Below are positions 8,285 through 17,132 of a stretch of 64,000 bases of DNA, piece by piece. The translations under genes were made by a program, and so were the position numbers. The stretch is from Cryobacterium arcticum (GTDB lineage Bacteria > Actinomycetota > Actinomycetes > Actinomycetales > Microbacteriaceae): assembly GCF_001679725.1 (NCBI RefSeq), contig NZ_CP016282.1:4092001-4156000 (forward strand), written 5' to 3'. Position 1 is the stretch's first letter; every line of letters begins with the position of its first letter. The notes beneath the pieces were generated by a model. The model saw only the letters and a list, made by a program, of their open reading frames with translations. It was not told the DNA's origin and searched no databases.

Positions 8285-8644
8285 ATGCTCATCTCCGCAA
8301 TAGTCCTGATGTTCAGCGGAATCCTGGTCGTGGTGATCAGCGAGCGGGCGGCGAGCGGGCGCCTGGGAATCAACTCGCTGGCGGGAATCCGCACGAGCGC
8401 GCTGATGGCTTCCGAGGCGGCGTGGACCGCCGGACACCGGGCCGCCCGGATCCCCCTGGGCCTGGCCGGAGTCGTGCTGTTCCTGGCTGGAGGCGTCGCT
8501 CTGGCGTTTCGCCTGGGCGAGCCCGCCACCGGCGCGATCGTGCTGTCGGCAGCCGTCGCCTCGGTCGTTCTCATTGTGATCGCGGCAGTTGTCGCGACGC
8601 CGGCCGCCAACCGCGCCCTGGTCGACGACCTCGCGGCCGAGTAG
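8285..8644 (+). CDS. SdpI-family membrane protein
   Basis: 119 residues with three hydrophobic helices (about 3-19, 57-75 and 82-103). Between the first two is the family signature NSLAGIRTSALMASEAAW followed by TAGHRAA. SdpI of Bacillus gives immunity to the SdpC toxin, but most actinobacterial relatives are uncharacterised, so the name reflects domain and not proven immunity. It follows the SDR gene by 17 bp and may be co-transcribed with it. No toxin gene is visible nearby. Confidence 0.82.
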   Translation: MLISAIVLMFSGILVVVISERAASGRLGINSLAGIRTSALMASEAAWTAGHRAARIPLGLAGVVLFLAGGVALAFRLGEPATGAIVLSAAVASVVLIVIAAVVATPAANRALVDDLAAE

Positions 8645-8751
8645 CCCGGTCACACATGACCTGACCAGCCGCGCCGCGTAGGCTGGGTGGCAGGTGAGCT
8701 GGGAAGTCTGGTCAGCACTCGTACGACCGACCCCCAAACCTCAGGAGTGCC

Positions 8752-10173
8752 ATGTCCGGCGACACCCCTCGTTCCCCCTCCCCCGAAGCCCCCTCCTCAC
8801 ACGCCCCCTCCCCGCAGAGCGTTCCCTCGCGAGGCAGCTACCGCGAGAAGCTCCGCATCGGCGAGATCCTCCGTCGTGAGACTGTCGGCGGCTTCCTGCT
8901 GGTCTTCGCCGCCGCTGTGGCGCTGATCTGGGCCAACTCGCCCGCGTCGGAGAGCTACTTCGCGCTGCGCGACTTCCGCATCGGCTACGAACCGTGGCAC
9001 CTGGAGCTGAGCCTGGGCGCCTGGGCGGCCGACGGGCTGCTGGCGATCTTCTTCTTCCTGGTGGGCCTCGAGCTTAAGAAAGAGTTCGTGGCCGGCGACC
9101 TGCGCAACCCGTCCCGGGCCATCGTGCCGGTGGCCGCCGCCATGGGTGGCGTGGCCGTGCCCGCCCTGTTCTACGCTGGCGTCAACCTCGTCAGCCCCGA
9201 GACCCTGCGCGGCTGGGCCATCCCCACCGCCACCGACATCGCGTTCGCGGTCGCGGTGCTCGCCATCGTGGGCTCGCACCTGCCCAGCGCCCTGCGTATC
9301 TTCCTGCTCACCCTGGCCGTGGTCGACGACCTGCTCGCCATCTCGATCATCGCGATCTTCTACTCCGACGACGTGCAGTTCAGCCCGCTGCTGCTGGCCC
9401 TGATCCCTCTGGCGCTGTACACGGTTCTGGCCCAGAAGTACCGGCGCTTCTTCGCGGAACGGGCCTGGGCCGCCTGGCTGATCCTGCTGCCGCTGGGCTT
9501 CGCGGTGTGGGCGCTCGTGCACGCCGGCGGCATCCACGCCACCGTCGCCGGGGTACTGCTGGGGTTCGCCGTGCCGGTTCTGCACGGTCGCAGCCGCCCG
9601 GGTGCGCCCGCAGTAGCGGGGCCGGGCCTGTCGGAGAACTTCGAGCACCGGTTCCGCCCACTCTCGGCCGGATTCGCCGTGCCGGTGTTCGCGTTCTTCT
9701 CCGCCGGCGTCACCGTGGGCGGCTGGAACGGCCTGATCGGCGCGGTCACCGACCCCGTCGCGATCGGCATCATCGTGGGGCTGGTGCTCGGCAAGCCCGT
9801 CGGCATCGTGGGCACCACCTGGCTGATGACCAAGCTCACCCCGGTGCGCCTGGACCCGACGCTGCGCTGGATCGACCTGATCGGGGTCGCGATCCTCGCC
9901 GGCATCGGCTTCACGGTGTCGCTGCTCATCGCCGACCTCAGCTTCGGCGCCGGGTCGCTGGCCAATGACCACGCCAAGGTGGGCATCCTCGTGGCGTCGC
10001 TCACGGCGGCCCTGCTCGCCTCGGTGATCCTGCGCTCGCGCAACCGGCTCTACCGCCGCATCGAGCAGGCCGAGGCGGTGGATGCCGACGGTGACGGCAT
10101 CCCCGACGTCTACCAGCAGCACGACCCACGGCAGACTCCCGAGGGTCGGGCCGGCGTGACGCCCGGAGCCTGA
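8752..10173 (+). CDS. nhaA: Na+/H+ antiporter NhaA
   Basis: Inner-membrane antiporter for sodium and pH homeostasis, 473 residues with about 12 helices. The helix IV motif [17 protein letters not shown] (about 158-174) and the ion-binding aspartate pair in [11 protein letters not shown] (Asp192, Asp193) are intact. AGG.AG before ATG 8752 (CAGGAGTGCC) is a good ribosome site. Two additions are unusual: a Ser/Pro-rich N-terminal tail of about 28 residues, and a hydrophilic C-terminal tail with DADGDGIPD (about 444-452), a calcium-loop-like sequence of the thrombospondin-3 type. A hairpin terminator candidate lies at 10379-10410. Confidence 0.95.
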   Translation: MSGDTPRSPSPEAPSSHAPSPQSVPSRGSYREKLRIGEILRRETVGGFLLVFAAAVALIWANSPASESYFALRDFRIGYEPWHLELSLGAWAADGLLAIFFFLVGLELKKEFVAGDLRNPSRAIVPVAAAMGGVAVPALFYAGVNLVSPETLRGWAIPTATDIAFAVAVLAIVGSHLPSALRIFLLTLAVVDDLLAISIIAIFYSDDVQFSPLLLALIPLALYTVLAQKYRRFFAERAWAAWLILLPLGFAVWALVHAGGIHATVAGVLLGFAVPVLHGRSRPGAPAVAGPGLSENFEHRFRPLSAGFAVPVFAFFSAGVTVGGWNGLIGAVTDPVAIGIIVGLVLGKPVGIVGTTWLMTKLTPVRLDPTLRWIDLIGVAILAGIGFTVSLLIADLSFGAGSLANDHAKVGILVASLTAALLASVILRSRNRLYRRIEQAEAVDADGDGIPDVYQQHDPRQTPEGRAGVTPGA

Positions 10174-10208
10174 GCGGCACCTGCTCGGCCTGAGCGACAC
10201 CTCCCCAC

Positions 10209-10365
10209 GCGAAAGTGCTCGCCGCAGGCGAAAGTGCTCGCAGCGGGCGCTAATGCAGTGCTTTTCGCACGCTGCGAGCCTTTTCGCACGCTGCGAGCGC
10301 GAACCCCCGCGACGAGACCGAGGGTTCGCACGCTACGAGCGCGAGCCACACACACACACACACAC
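10209..10365. repeat. Cluster of short repeats and a (CA)n run downstream of nhaA
   Basis: GCGAAAGTGCTCGC occurs twice (10209-10222 and 10228-10241). TTTTCGCACGCTGCGAGC occurs twice (10262-10279 and 10281-10298), with a degenerate third copy at 10325-10340. A CA dinucleotide run of about nine units follows (10347-10365). All lie in the 264-bp gap between the convergent nhaA and ABC permease genes. No gene is visible in this gap. Confidence 0.75.
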
Positions 10366-10378
10366 CCGTACACACGAA

Positions 10379-10410
10379 ACAGAGGGTGCGCCACCCGGCA
10401 CACCCTCTGT
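10379..10410. terminator. Hairpin between convergent nhaA and ABC permease genes
   Basis: ACAGAGGGTG (10379-10388) pairs perfectly with CACCCTCTGT (10401-10410) across a 12-base loop. No clear T-run follows on either strand. Its position 28 bases after the ABC permease stop suits a terminator for the minus-strand operon, perhaps acting both ways. Confidence 0.5.
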
Positions 10411-10437
10411 CAGAACCGGCCCGGAAGGCCAGCGGCA

Positions 10438-11727
10438 CTACTCGTAGCGGAGTGACTCGATCGGGTCCTGGCGGGCGGCGCGCAGGGCCGGGATGGTGCC
10501 GGCCAGGAAGGCCAGACCCATCACGGTGAGCACGATCGTGGCCAGGGCTGCCGGATCGAAGGCCACCAGGGTGAGCCCGGGCAGGTCCGCCAGCAGCGTG
10601 TCGGCGAGCAGGGCGTTCGCGGCCGTGCCGGCCAGCATGCCCGCGGCCACGCCGATGGCGCTGCCGAGGAAGCCGATGAAGACCGCCTCGAGGCTGAACA
10701 GGCCGAAGATCTTTCCGCCGCCCAGGCCCATGGCCTTCATCAGGCCGATCTCGCGGGTGCGTTCCTGCACGCTCATCAGCAAGGTGTTCACGATGCCGAA
10801 GCCGGCGGCCAGCAGGGCGATCACGGCGAAGGCGTTGAGCACCAGCACGATCCCGTCGATGACGGCCTTGAAGGCGCCGATCGTGTCCTGCACGGTGGTG
10901 CCGGTGTAGCCGAGGTCACTCAAGGATGCCTTGAGGGCACTGAGGTCGGCATCCGTGCCGGTGGGGTCGAACCGCACGACGGCCTGCGCGTAGCTGTCCT
11001 TGCCCGCGTCGGAGAGGCCGACGCTCTGGGTGTCGTAGAGGGTCTGGGTCAGCGCCTCGTTCGCGGTGAAGGCGGTCGAGCCCACCAGGCCTTCCTCGGC
11101 CACGCCCACGATGGTGGCGGTGACCTGCGACTGCGTTCCCTGCACATCCGTCACACCGAAGGTCAGCGTCTGGCCCACCGCGGCATCCGCGTCGGAGAAC
11201 CCGAGGGCATCGACGTAGGAGACCGGGATGGCGACCTCGTTGGTGGTGCTGGCAGAGTCGGGTTCGGCGCCGGCGGCGAGGTCCAGGGCCATGCCGGGAA
11301 TGAAGCTGCCGACGGTGGCCTCGTAGGCGGTGCCGTCGCCGACCTGCACGTAATCCGGGCTCACCCGCAGCTGCGGTTCGACCGAGAGCACGCCGTCGAC
11401 ACCTTCGATGGCGGTGAGGTCGGTGGAGGTGAGGGCCACGACGGTGGAGCCGGGACGGCCCGTCGCGGCGGCGACGGCCTTGGCGTCGGGGTCGTACTCG
11501 ACCGGGCCATCCGTCGTGTCTTCGGCGGCCTTGGTGACCGTGATCACGTCATCGGCGCCGATCGAGGCCACCGTGGTGTCGATGTACTGGTTGATGCCGG
11601 TGCCGACGCCGCTGGTGAGGGTGAGGGTGAACGCGCCGATGAAGATGGCGAGCACGGTGAGGGTGGTGCGGGTCTTGCTGCGCAGGCTGTTCTTCACGGC
11701 CGTGCGGATCAGGTCGAAGGCGTTCAC
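10438..11727 (-). CDS. ABC transporter permease, MacB/FtsX type
   Basis: Membrane subunit of a MacB-like exporter, 429 residues. The N-terminus carries the usual SLRSKTRTTLTVLAIFIGAFTL helix (about 14-35). A large extracytoplasmic domain (about 45-280) is followed by three C-terminal helices, including the FtsX-type segment NTLLMSVQERTREIGLMKAM. The GTG start at 11727 has GGGGAGG upstream and overlaps the ATPase stop as GTGA, so the two are translationally coupled. Such exporters move lipoproteins, peptides or antibiotics. The divergent two-component system suggests induction by cell-envelope stress (inference). Confidence 0.9.
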   Translation of the reverse strand: MNAFDLIRTAVKNSLRSKTRTTLTVLAIFIGAFTLTLTSGVGTGINQYIDTTVASIGADDVITVTKAAEDTTDGPVEYDPDAKAVAAATGRPGSTVVALTSTDLTAIEGVDGVLSVEPQLRVSPDYVQVGDGTAYEATVGSFIPGMALDLAAGAEPDSASTTNEVAIPVSYVDALGFSDADAAVGQTLTFGVTDVQGTQSQVTATIVGVAEEGLVGSTAFTANEALTQTLYDTQSVGLSDAGKDSYAQAVVRFDPTGTDADLSALKASLSDLGYTGTTVQDTIGAFKAVIDGIVLVLNAFAVIALLAAGFGIVNTLLMSVQERTREIGLMKAMGLGGGKIFGLFSLEAVFIGFLGSAIGVAAGMLAGTAANALLADTLLADLPGLTLVAFDPAALATIVLTVMGLAFLAGTIPALRAARQDPIESLRYE

Positions 11728-12476
11728 GCGCGCGCCTCCCCGGTGATCGGTGCGGACGTCGGGGCCGCGACCGCGGTCGCGATCGGCTCCCCGTGCAAAC
11801 TGTCGGTGATGAGACCGTCGCGGATGTACACCCGGCGGTCGCACCGGGCGGCGAGGTCCTCGTCGTGCGTCACGATGATCAGGGTGATGCCCTTCTCCTT
11901 CTGCAGCGAGAAGAGGATGTCCTCCACGACCTTGCCGGTGGCGGAGTCGAGGTTGCCCGTGGGCTCGTCGGCGAAGATCACGCTGGGGTTGTTCACCAGC
12001 GCCCGGGCGATCACCACACGCTGCTTCTGGCCGCCGGAGAGGTCGGTGGCCTTGTTCTTCGCCTTGTCGGCCAGTTCCAGCTGCTCCAGCGCCGCCATGC
12101 CGCGGCGCTTACGTTCGGCCCCACTGACGCCGGCGATCTGCAGCGGCAGCGTGACGTTGTCGAGCACGCTCGTGTTGGGGGTGAGGAAGAACTGCTGGAA
12201 AACGAACCCGAAGGTCTCGTTGCGGGTCTGGTTGACCACGCGGCCGCTCAGGGAGCCGGCATCGCGTCCGCTGAGTTCTACGGCACCGGTGGTGGGGTTG
12301 TCGAGCAGCGCGAGCAGGTGCATGAGCGTGGACTTGCCCGATCCGCTCTTGCCCACGATGGCGATGGACTCGCCCTGCTGAATGTCGAGGGAGACACCCT
12401 TGAGGGCGTCGAACCGGGTGGCGCCGCGACCGTACGACTTGTGAATGTCGCGGGCGGCGAGAATGGGCACGGTCAT
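11724..12476 (-). CDS. ABC transporter ATP-binding protein, MacB/LolD type
   Basis: 250-residue ATPase that powers the permease encoded just downstream. Walker A is GKSGSGKST, the Q-loop follows in FVFQQFF, the signature is LSGGQKQR, Walker B ends in VIFADEPTGNLDS and the switch histidine is in VTHDEDLA. EPTGNLDS is typical of the MacB/LolD group. ATG 12476 has AGGAGAG about 9 bases upstream. The C-terminal 30 residues are an Ala/Thr/Pro-rich tail. It is the first gene of the operon and diverges from the histidine kinase across 355 bp. Confidence 0.92.
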   Translation of the reverse strand: MTVPILAARDIHKSYGRGATRFDALKGVSLDIQQGESIAIVGKSGSGKSTLMHLLALLDNPTTGAVELSGRDAGSLSGRVVNQTRNETFGFVFQQFFLTPNTSVLDNVTLPLQIAGVSGAERKRRGMAALEQLELADKAKNKATDLSGGQKQRVVIARALVNNPSVIFADEPTGNLDSATGKVVEDILFSLQKEKGITLIIVTHDEDLAARCDRRVYIRDGLITDSLHGEPIATAVAAPTSAPITGEARA

Positions 12477-12727
12477 GAGGGTGGCTCTCCTGAAAGATGC
12501 GTCGGTGATGCGGATGCGAATGGTGCGACTGCGGCCGGTGCAAGACAGCGTGTGCGGCGGTTCGGATGCGGTCTGCCCTGCGTTGGCGTGCCTGCCGGAC
12601 CGGCCCACCAACGAACCGGCCCAACGGCACGTCCCCAGTCTCGCGGGGTGCGCCGGGCCGGTCGTCCTCCCCGCGTAGCAATCTGGCCTACCGCCAACGG
12701 TGCCCGCGGAGCATGGTTCGGCGGCAG

Positions 12728-12747
12728 CGTACCGCGATCGTGGTACG
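12728..12747. promoter_or_regulatory. 20-bp near-perfect palindrome, candidate response-regulator site
   Basis: CGTACCGCGATCGTGGTACG pairs at 9 of 10 positions. It lies in the 355-bp gap (12477-12831) between the divergent ABC exporter and the two-component system, 104 bases before the kinase start. Otherwise I see only a TTGACA at 12789-12794 with no good -10. NarL-type regulators bind short inverted repeats, so control of either operon is plausible but inferred. Confidence 0.4.
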
Positions 12748-12831
12748 CCGAGCACCCACGTCCGCGGGCAGACGCCGCCCCGGTTCGATTGACAGAATGG
12801 AACGAGCCCGATCACCGGGCGGGAGGACAGC

Positions 12832-14148
12832 ATGCCGAACTCGCGCGAGACCGCAGCATCGCAGCATCCTTCCCGCGCCCCTTTCCGCCGGCCGACGCCC
12901 CCGGTGACCGAGCCCGAACCGTTCGAGCGGTCCTTTTCGCCGCTGTCCCGGTTGCCCGCCTGGCTGCGGGACGTCATCGTGGTGCTGTTCGTGCTCGGCC
13001 CGAGCCTTGCCCCGCACAGCCTGGGTGGCGCGGCGACCTCGAGCGTCGCCGCCGGCATTCTGGTGCTGGTCTCGGCCGGGTCGGTGCTGTTGCGCCGCCG
13101 CGCACCGCTGGTGGGCGCATCCGCGGCCGTCGTGGCCTGCGTGCTGGGGCTCGCCGTCGACGGACCGATCGTGTCGTACCTGATTGCGGTGTTGATCGGC
13201 GTTTTCGCGGTGGCCCGCTGGCAGCCGCGGCGCACCTCGCTGCTGTTCTCCGCCACCGCGGTGGTCGTGCTGGCCGCCGCCACCGTCGCGTTCCTCGAGA
13301 CCCCGTGGAACGACGCGCGGGCGATGCTGCAGCTGGCGGCCTTCGTGGGCTTCGCTACGGCGGCCGGGGATGCCAACAAGTCGCATGCCGCCTATATCCG
13401 CGGCATCACTGAGCGCGCCCGCCGCGCCGAGGAGACCAAGGAGTCCGAGGCGCTGCGCCGGGTGGCCGAGGAGCGCCTGCGCATCGCCCGCGACCTGCAC
13501 GACCTGCTCGCCCACCAGATCGCGGTGATCAACCTGCACTCGAGCGTCGCCTCCCAGGCACTGCCCGACCGGCCGGCCGACGCCGAGAAGTCGCTGGCCA
13601 CCATCCGTGAGGCTGCACGCACCGTTCTCGGCGAGATCGGCAGCCTGCTCAATGTGCTGCGGGCGCCGGATGCCGCCACCACCGACGAGACCACGGCGCC
13701 CGTCGCCGGCCTCGCCGACCTCGAGCCGCTTCTGCTGGACTTCGAACGGAGCGGCCTGCGGGTGGAACACCGGGTGGTCGGCACGCCCCGGCCGCTGCCC
13801 GGCGCCGTCGACAGTGTCGCTTTCCGCGTCGTGCAGGAGGCGCTCACCAACGCGCACAAGCACGGCGCGGACCGCTCCTGCCTGCTGCACCTGGACTACC
13901 AGCCCACCGGCATCGAGATCACGGTGACCAACACCGTGGCGGCACCCTCACGCCCGGCATCGACGGGCACGGATGCGGCGAGCGCCGCGGCCGGCACTGC
14001 CGGGCACGGGCTGCTCGGCGCGCACGAACGGGTGAGCGCGGTGGACGGCACCCTCACCGCCGTGCGGGGACCGGGGCCGGTGTTCCGGTTCACCGCGTGG
14101 CTGCCCACCGACCTTCCCGCCTCCTCCCAACCGAATGGTGCCTCATGA
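12832..14148 (+). CDS. Sensor histidine kinase, NarL/LiaS-type (HisKA_3)
   Basis: 438-residue membrane kinase. A cytoplasmic N-terminal tail of about 45 residues is followed by four to five hydrophobic helices (about 45-175) with hardly any external domain, as in intramembrane-sensing kinases. The HisKA_3 motif is RIARDLHDLLAHQIAV (phosphorylated His about 223). The HATPase domain follows, with VVQEALTNAHKHG as N-box and GHGLLGAHER as G-box. GGGAGG precedes ATG 12832. It overlaps the response regulator by ATGA and diverges from a MacB-like exporter that it may control. Confidence 0.92.
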   Translation: MPNSRETAASQHPSRAPFRRPTPPVTEPEPFERSFSPLSRLPAWLRDVIVVLFVLGPSLAPHSLGGAATSSVAAGILVLVSAGSVLLRRRAPLVGASAAVVACVLGLAVDGPIVSYLIAVLIGVFAVARWQPRRTSLLFSATAVVVLAAATVAFLETPWNDARAMLQLAAFVGFATAAGDANKSHAAYIRGITERARRAEETKESEALRRVAEERLRIARDLHDLLAHQIAVINLHSSVASQALPDRPADAEKSLATIREAARTVLGEIGSLLNVLRAPDAATTDETTAPVAGLADLEPLLLDFERSGLRVEHRVVGTPRPLPGAVDSVAFRVVQEALTNAHKHGADRSCLLHLDYQPTGIEITVTNTVAAPSRPASTGTDAASAAAGTAGHGLLGAHERVSAVDGTLTAVRGPGPVFRFTAWLPTDLPASSQPNGAS

Positions 14149-14813
14149 TCTCCGTGGTCCTCGCCGATGACCAGACCCTGATCCGCACGGCCGTGGCCGA
14201 ACTCGTTTCGCACGAGGACGGGTTCATCGTGGCCGGGCAGGCCGCCAACGGGCGCGAGGCCGTCGACCTGGTGCGCGAGACGCGTCCGGACATCGTGCTC
14301 ATGGACATTCGGATGCCCGTCATGGACGGCATCCAGGCCACCGCGGCCATCTGCGCCGACCCGCTGCTGGCGGCGACCCGGATCATCGTGCTCACCACGT
14401 TCGAGGAGGACGAGTACGTGCTGCAGGCCCTGCGCGCCGGGGCCAGCGGTTTCGTGGGCAAGGGCACGGAGGCGCCCGACCTGATGAACGCCATCCGCAC
14501 CGTGCACGGCGGCGACGCGCTGCTCTCGCCGCGCGCCACCAAGGCCCTGATCGACCGCTACACCGCCCCCGACGCGCCGACGGCCCTCGTGGTGCCGGCC
14601 GCGCTGGCCTCGCTCACCGAGCGGGAGCGCGAGATCCTGCTGCTGGTGGGCCGCGGCCACGCCAACGGTGACATCGCCGCCGAACTGGTGATCAGCCCGC
14701 ACACCGCCAAGACCCACGTGAACCGCATGATGACCAAGCTCGGTGCGCACGACCGGGCCCAGCTCGTGATCATCGCCTACGAGTCCGGCCTGCTCGTGCC
14801 CGGTTCGCCCTGA
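14145..14813 (+). CDS. Response regulator, NarL/FixJ family
   Basis: 222-residue DNA-binding regulator. The receiver domain has the acidic pair in VVLADDQT, the phospho-acceptor Asp54 in VLMDIRMP, a Thr in IVLTTFEEDE and the conserved Lys in VGKGTEAP. A C-terminal LuxR-type helix-turn-helix follows (LTEREREILLLV then SPHTAKTHVNRMMTKL). The ATG at 14145 overlaps the kinase stop as ATGA, so both are made together. Its likely target is the divergent ABC operon. Confidence 0.93.
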   Translation: MISVVLADDQTLIRTAVAELVSHEDGFIVAGQAANGREAVDLVRETRPDIVLMDIRMPVMDGIQATAAICADPLLAATRIIVLTTFEEDEYVLQALRAGASGFVGKGTEAPDLMNAIRTVHGGDALLSPRATKALIDRYTAPDAPTALVVPAALASLTEREREILLLVGRGHANGDIAAELVISPHTAKTHVNRMMTKLGAHDRAQLVIIAYESGLLVPGSP

Positions 14814-14919
14814 ATCGGGCAGGACGCTCCGGCCGCTTGGCGCCGTGGCCCGACGGCTGTATCGTGCAGCTGAGCCGCTCCCTCACGTACTGCTCGGCAC
14901 CGTCCTCCAGGAGGCCACG

Positions 14920-15825
14920 ATGGCACACAATGCACTGGCAAGTTGGACTGACGGGCCGACGAAGCAGGCCCTCGTGGACTTCATCACGACTGCCGTATCC
15001 CCCGGCCCAGGCTTCATTCCCGTCGCTGATCGCATCGCCGCCTTCGACAACGACGGCACCCTCTGGTCGGAGCAGCCGTTGCCGCCGCAGTTCGATTTTG
15101 TCTTTCGCCGCTGGAGCATGGAGGTCGAGGCCGATCCTGCGCTGGCCGGTAGACAGCCCTACAAGGCGCTGATCGAGCACGACCGGGACTTCTTCGCGGG
15201 ACTCGAAACACAGGACCCCGCCACCGTCCAGGCGGTCCTTGATGCATTCAGCCGGACCTGGGCCGGGAGCACCCCCGAGGAGTTCGATGCCGAAGTGACG
15301 CGCTGGTTGGAGACCGTGCGGCACCCCACCCTCAATGTGCGCTACCTCGGCCTCGTCTACCGGCCGATGCTCGAACTGATCAAGTACCTCCAGGCCAACG
15401 AGTTTCGTGTCTTCGTCTGTTCCGGTGGCGGCCGGGACTTCATGCGCGTGTTCGCAGAAGAGACCTGGGGCATCCACAAGGAGAACGTGATCGGCACCGC
15501 CGCGGACTTCCGGTACTCAGACGGGAGAATGGTCCGTTCCGGTGGCAGCTTGGGCGGACTGGACATTGGGCCCGGCAAGCCCGAGCACCTCTTCGCCCAA
15601 ACGGGCCGGTTACCTGTTCTCGCCGGCGGGAACGCCGACGTGGACGTCGAGATGCTCGAATCCGCCCAATTCGCTCTTCTTGTCAACCACGATGACGGCG
15701 CCCGTGAATTCGAGTACACCGCGGGAAGCGGCCGAGCGATCGAGCGCGCCGTCGAACTGGGGTGGACCGTCGTGAGCATCAAGAACGACTGGAACACCGT
15801 CTTTGGTCCCGTCGGTCCGGGGTGA
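14920..15825 (+). CDS. HAD-superfamily phosphatase (phosphoserine phosphatase-like)
   Basis: 301-residue hydrolase. Motif I is AAFDNDGTLW (nucleophile Asp43, general acid Asp45), motif II is FVCSGGGRDF, and the later motif is LAGGNADVDVEML. A large helical cap lies between motifs I and II. The cap type and length fit the HAD-IB phosphoserine phosphatase-like group, but the substrate cannot be named. AGGAGG 6 bases before ATG 14920 fixes this start over one 25 codons upstream. It follows the response regulator by 106 bp and is convergent with a YdeI-like gene. Confidence 0.82.
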   Translation: MAHNALASWTDGPTKQALVDFITTAVSPGPGFIPVADRIAAFDNDGTLWSEQPLPPQFDFVFRRWSMEVEADPALAGRQPYKALIEHDRDFFAGLETQDPATVQAVLDAFSRTWAGSTPEEFDAEVTRWLETVRHPTLNVRYLGLVYRPMLELIKYLQANEFRVFVCSGGGRDFMRVFAEETWGIHKENVIGTAADFRYSDGRMVRSGGSLGGLDIGPGKPEHLFAQTGRLPVLAGGNADVDVEMLESAQFALLVNHDDGAREFEYTAGSGRAIERAVELGWTVVSIKNDWNTVFGPVGPG

Positions 15826-15897
15826 ACTGACCCGCAACCCATGAGCGGTGCGGCTCGGCCCAGCGTGGCGTGCCCGCCCGTGCGGCCAGAATCACCG

Positions 15898-16470
15898 TCA
15901 GCTGTAGTGCCGCTCGCCCCGCGCGGCCTTCTCCACCACGTCACGGATGCGCGCCGCGCGAACCGCGGGCATCTTGATGCTGCCGAGCCTGAAATAGATC
16001 TGGAACCTCTGCACTTTGGTGAGCCCAGCGATGAAGGCGGCGGCGGCCGGGTCGGCGTCCAGCGCGACCTGCAGGTCGTCCGGCGGCACGGCATCCTTCT
16101 GCCGATAGGCGGCTTCCCAACGGCCGTCAGCCTGGGCTCGTTCGACCTCGGCGAGCCCCGCCGGCTGCATCCGGCCCTCCGCGATGAGCCGGGCAACGTG
16201 CTCCCGATTCACCTGCGACCACGGGCTGTTCTTGCGGCGCGGCGAGAAGCCCGTGAGCGTGTAGTCATCGTCGAGCCGACTGGTCTGGCCGTCGATCCAG
16301 CCGTAGCAAAGCGCCACATCAAGGGCCTCGGACCAGGTCATCCCCGGAGCCGCGGAGTTCTTCTTGCGCAGCTTCAGGCGCACCCCACCGTGGTCGGGAG
16401 TGCCGCGCAGGTAGGCCTCCCACTGCTCGACGGTGACATCGAGGGTCACCCTGTCGTTCATGCCCACCAT
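15898..16470 (-). CDS. YdeI/OmpD-associated family protein
   Basis: 190-residue cytoplasmic protein. The N-terminal block contains GVRLKLRKKNSAAPGMTW and ALDVALCYGWIDGQTSRLD, then FSPRRKNSPWSQVN, all hallmarks of the YdeI/OmpD-associated domain. The C-terminal basic helix region (about 150-190) is the usual second part. Relatives have been tied to bacteriocin or peptide resistance, but the biochemical role is unknown. The start may be ATG 16470 or ATG 16461. It lies downstream of the orphan at 16583 on the same strand. Confidence 0.8.
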   Translation of the reverse strand: MVGMNDRVTLDVTVEQWEAYLRGTPDHGGVRLKLRKKNSAAPGMTWSEALDVALCYGWIDGQTSRLDDDYTLTGFSPRRKNSPWSQVNREHVARLIAEGRMQPAGLAEVERAQADGRWEAAYRQKDAVPPDDLQVALDADPAAAAFIAGLTKVQRFQIYFRLGSIKMPAVRAARIRDVVEKAARGERHYS

Positions 16471-16582
16471 GGGCCCATTTTACAAACGACGCCGCCCTCG
16501 AGGGGTCCGGTTCAGGGCGCTCGTGAAGGGACGGTTCGGCGACGACGAGGATGACTCCGGCGAGATGAGTCGGCTCGCCGCA

Positions 16583-16951
16583 TTAGATCGTGACGATACT
16601 GATGCTGCTCGAACCGTGCGCCAGCACGTTGCACAGGGCGTGCACCGCCACCGGCTGACCGGCGGTGAGTTGTGCGCTGTGGTCGGCGTGGTTCCAGACC
16701 CACAGCGTTTCCGGGAGGGCGTCGTACGGGAGAGCGTCGTTCGGGTCGGCCTCGTCGGCCGGCCCGAGCAGCGCGATCCCGATCCATCCGTCGGCGGTCG
16801 CGCGCACCACGATGCCGTCGCTCCACTGAGTCGGGGTGGCGGCGGTGAGCCGCGCCTGCATGGGCCGGAGCTCGTGTCCGGCACCCTCGTTCACACAGTC
16901 GTCCTGGTCCGTGTGATTACAGCGGAGCATGTGCAGCGGTTGGGTGATCAT
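16583..16951 (-). CDS. Hypothetical protein, 122 residues
   Basis: I do not recognise a family. The product is soluble and acidic, with no signal peptide or helix long enough for the membrane. The N-terminus has two cysteines and three histidines (HMLRCNHTDQDDC, about 7-19). Later WIGIALLGPADEADPNDALP and LWVWNHADHSAQL look like beta strands of a small compact domain. GGAGG 7 bases before ATG 16951 supports expression. Upstream is a 16-bp minisatellite and then the ACR3-like gene on the same strand, 181 bp away. Confidence 0.6.
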   Translation of the reverse strand: MITQPLHMLRCNHTDQDDCVNEGAGHELRPMQARLTAATPTQWSDGIVVRATADGWIGIALLGPADEADPNDALPYDALPETLWVWNHADHSAQLTAGQPVAVHALCNVLAHGSSSISIVTI

Positions 16952-17036
16952 GTGAACGTCCTCCAGGAGGGATGCGTGCTCGGGTTCACCGAGTCTAGGT
17001 ACGCAGTTTCGGGGTGTCGCCGTCGCCCGTCACAGT

Positions 17037-17131
17037 GTGAAACAGACGCCGCGCGAAACACACGCCGCGCGAAACACAGGCCGCGTGAAACACACGCCGC
17101 GTGAAACAGAGGCCGCGTGAGACACGGCCGC
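17037..17131. repeat. 16-bp minisatellite, five full copies plus a degenerate sixth
   Basis: The unit is GYGAAACASRSGCCGC, for example GTGAAACACACGCCGC. Exact-length copies lie at 17037-17052, 17053-17068, 17069-17084, 17085-17100 and 17101-17116, then a degenerate copy to 17131. It ends one base before the stop codon of the ACR3/BASS gene and fills the gap to the orphan at 16951. Differences between copies are mostly single transitions or C/G changes. Confidence 0.88.
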
Positions 17132-17132
17132 C

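Noticed and set aside
8285..8644. Bacteriocin immunity locus based on the SdpI domain
   Set aside because: No SdpC-like toxin, processing or export gene nearby, so only the domain is named.
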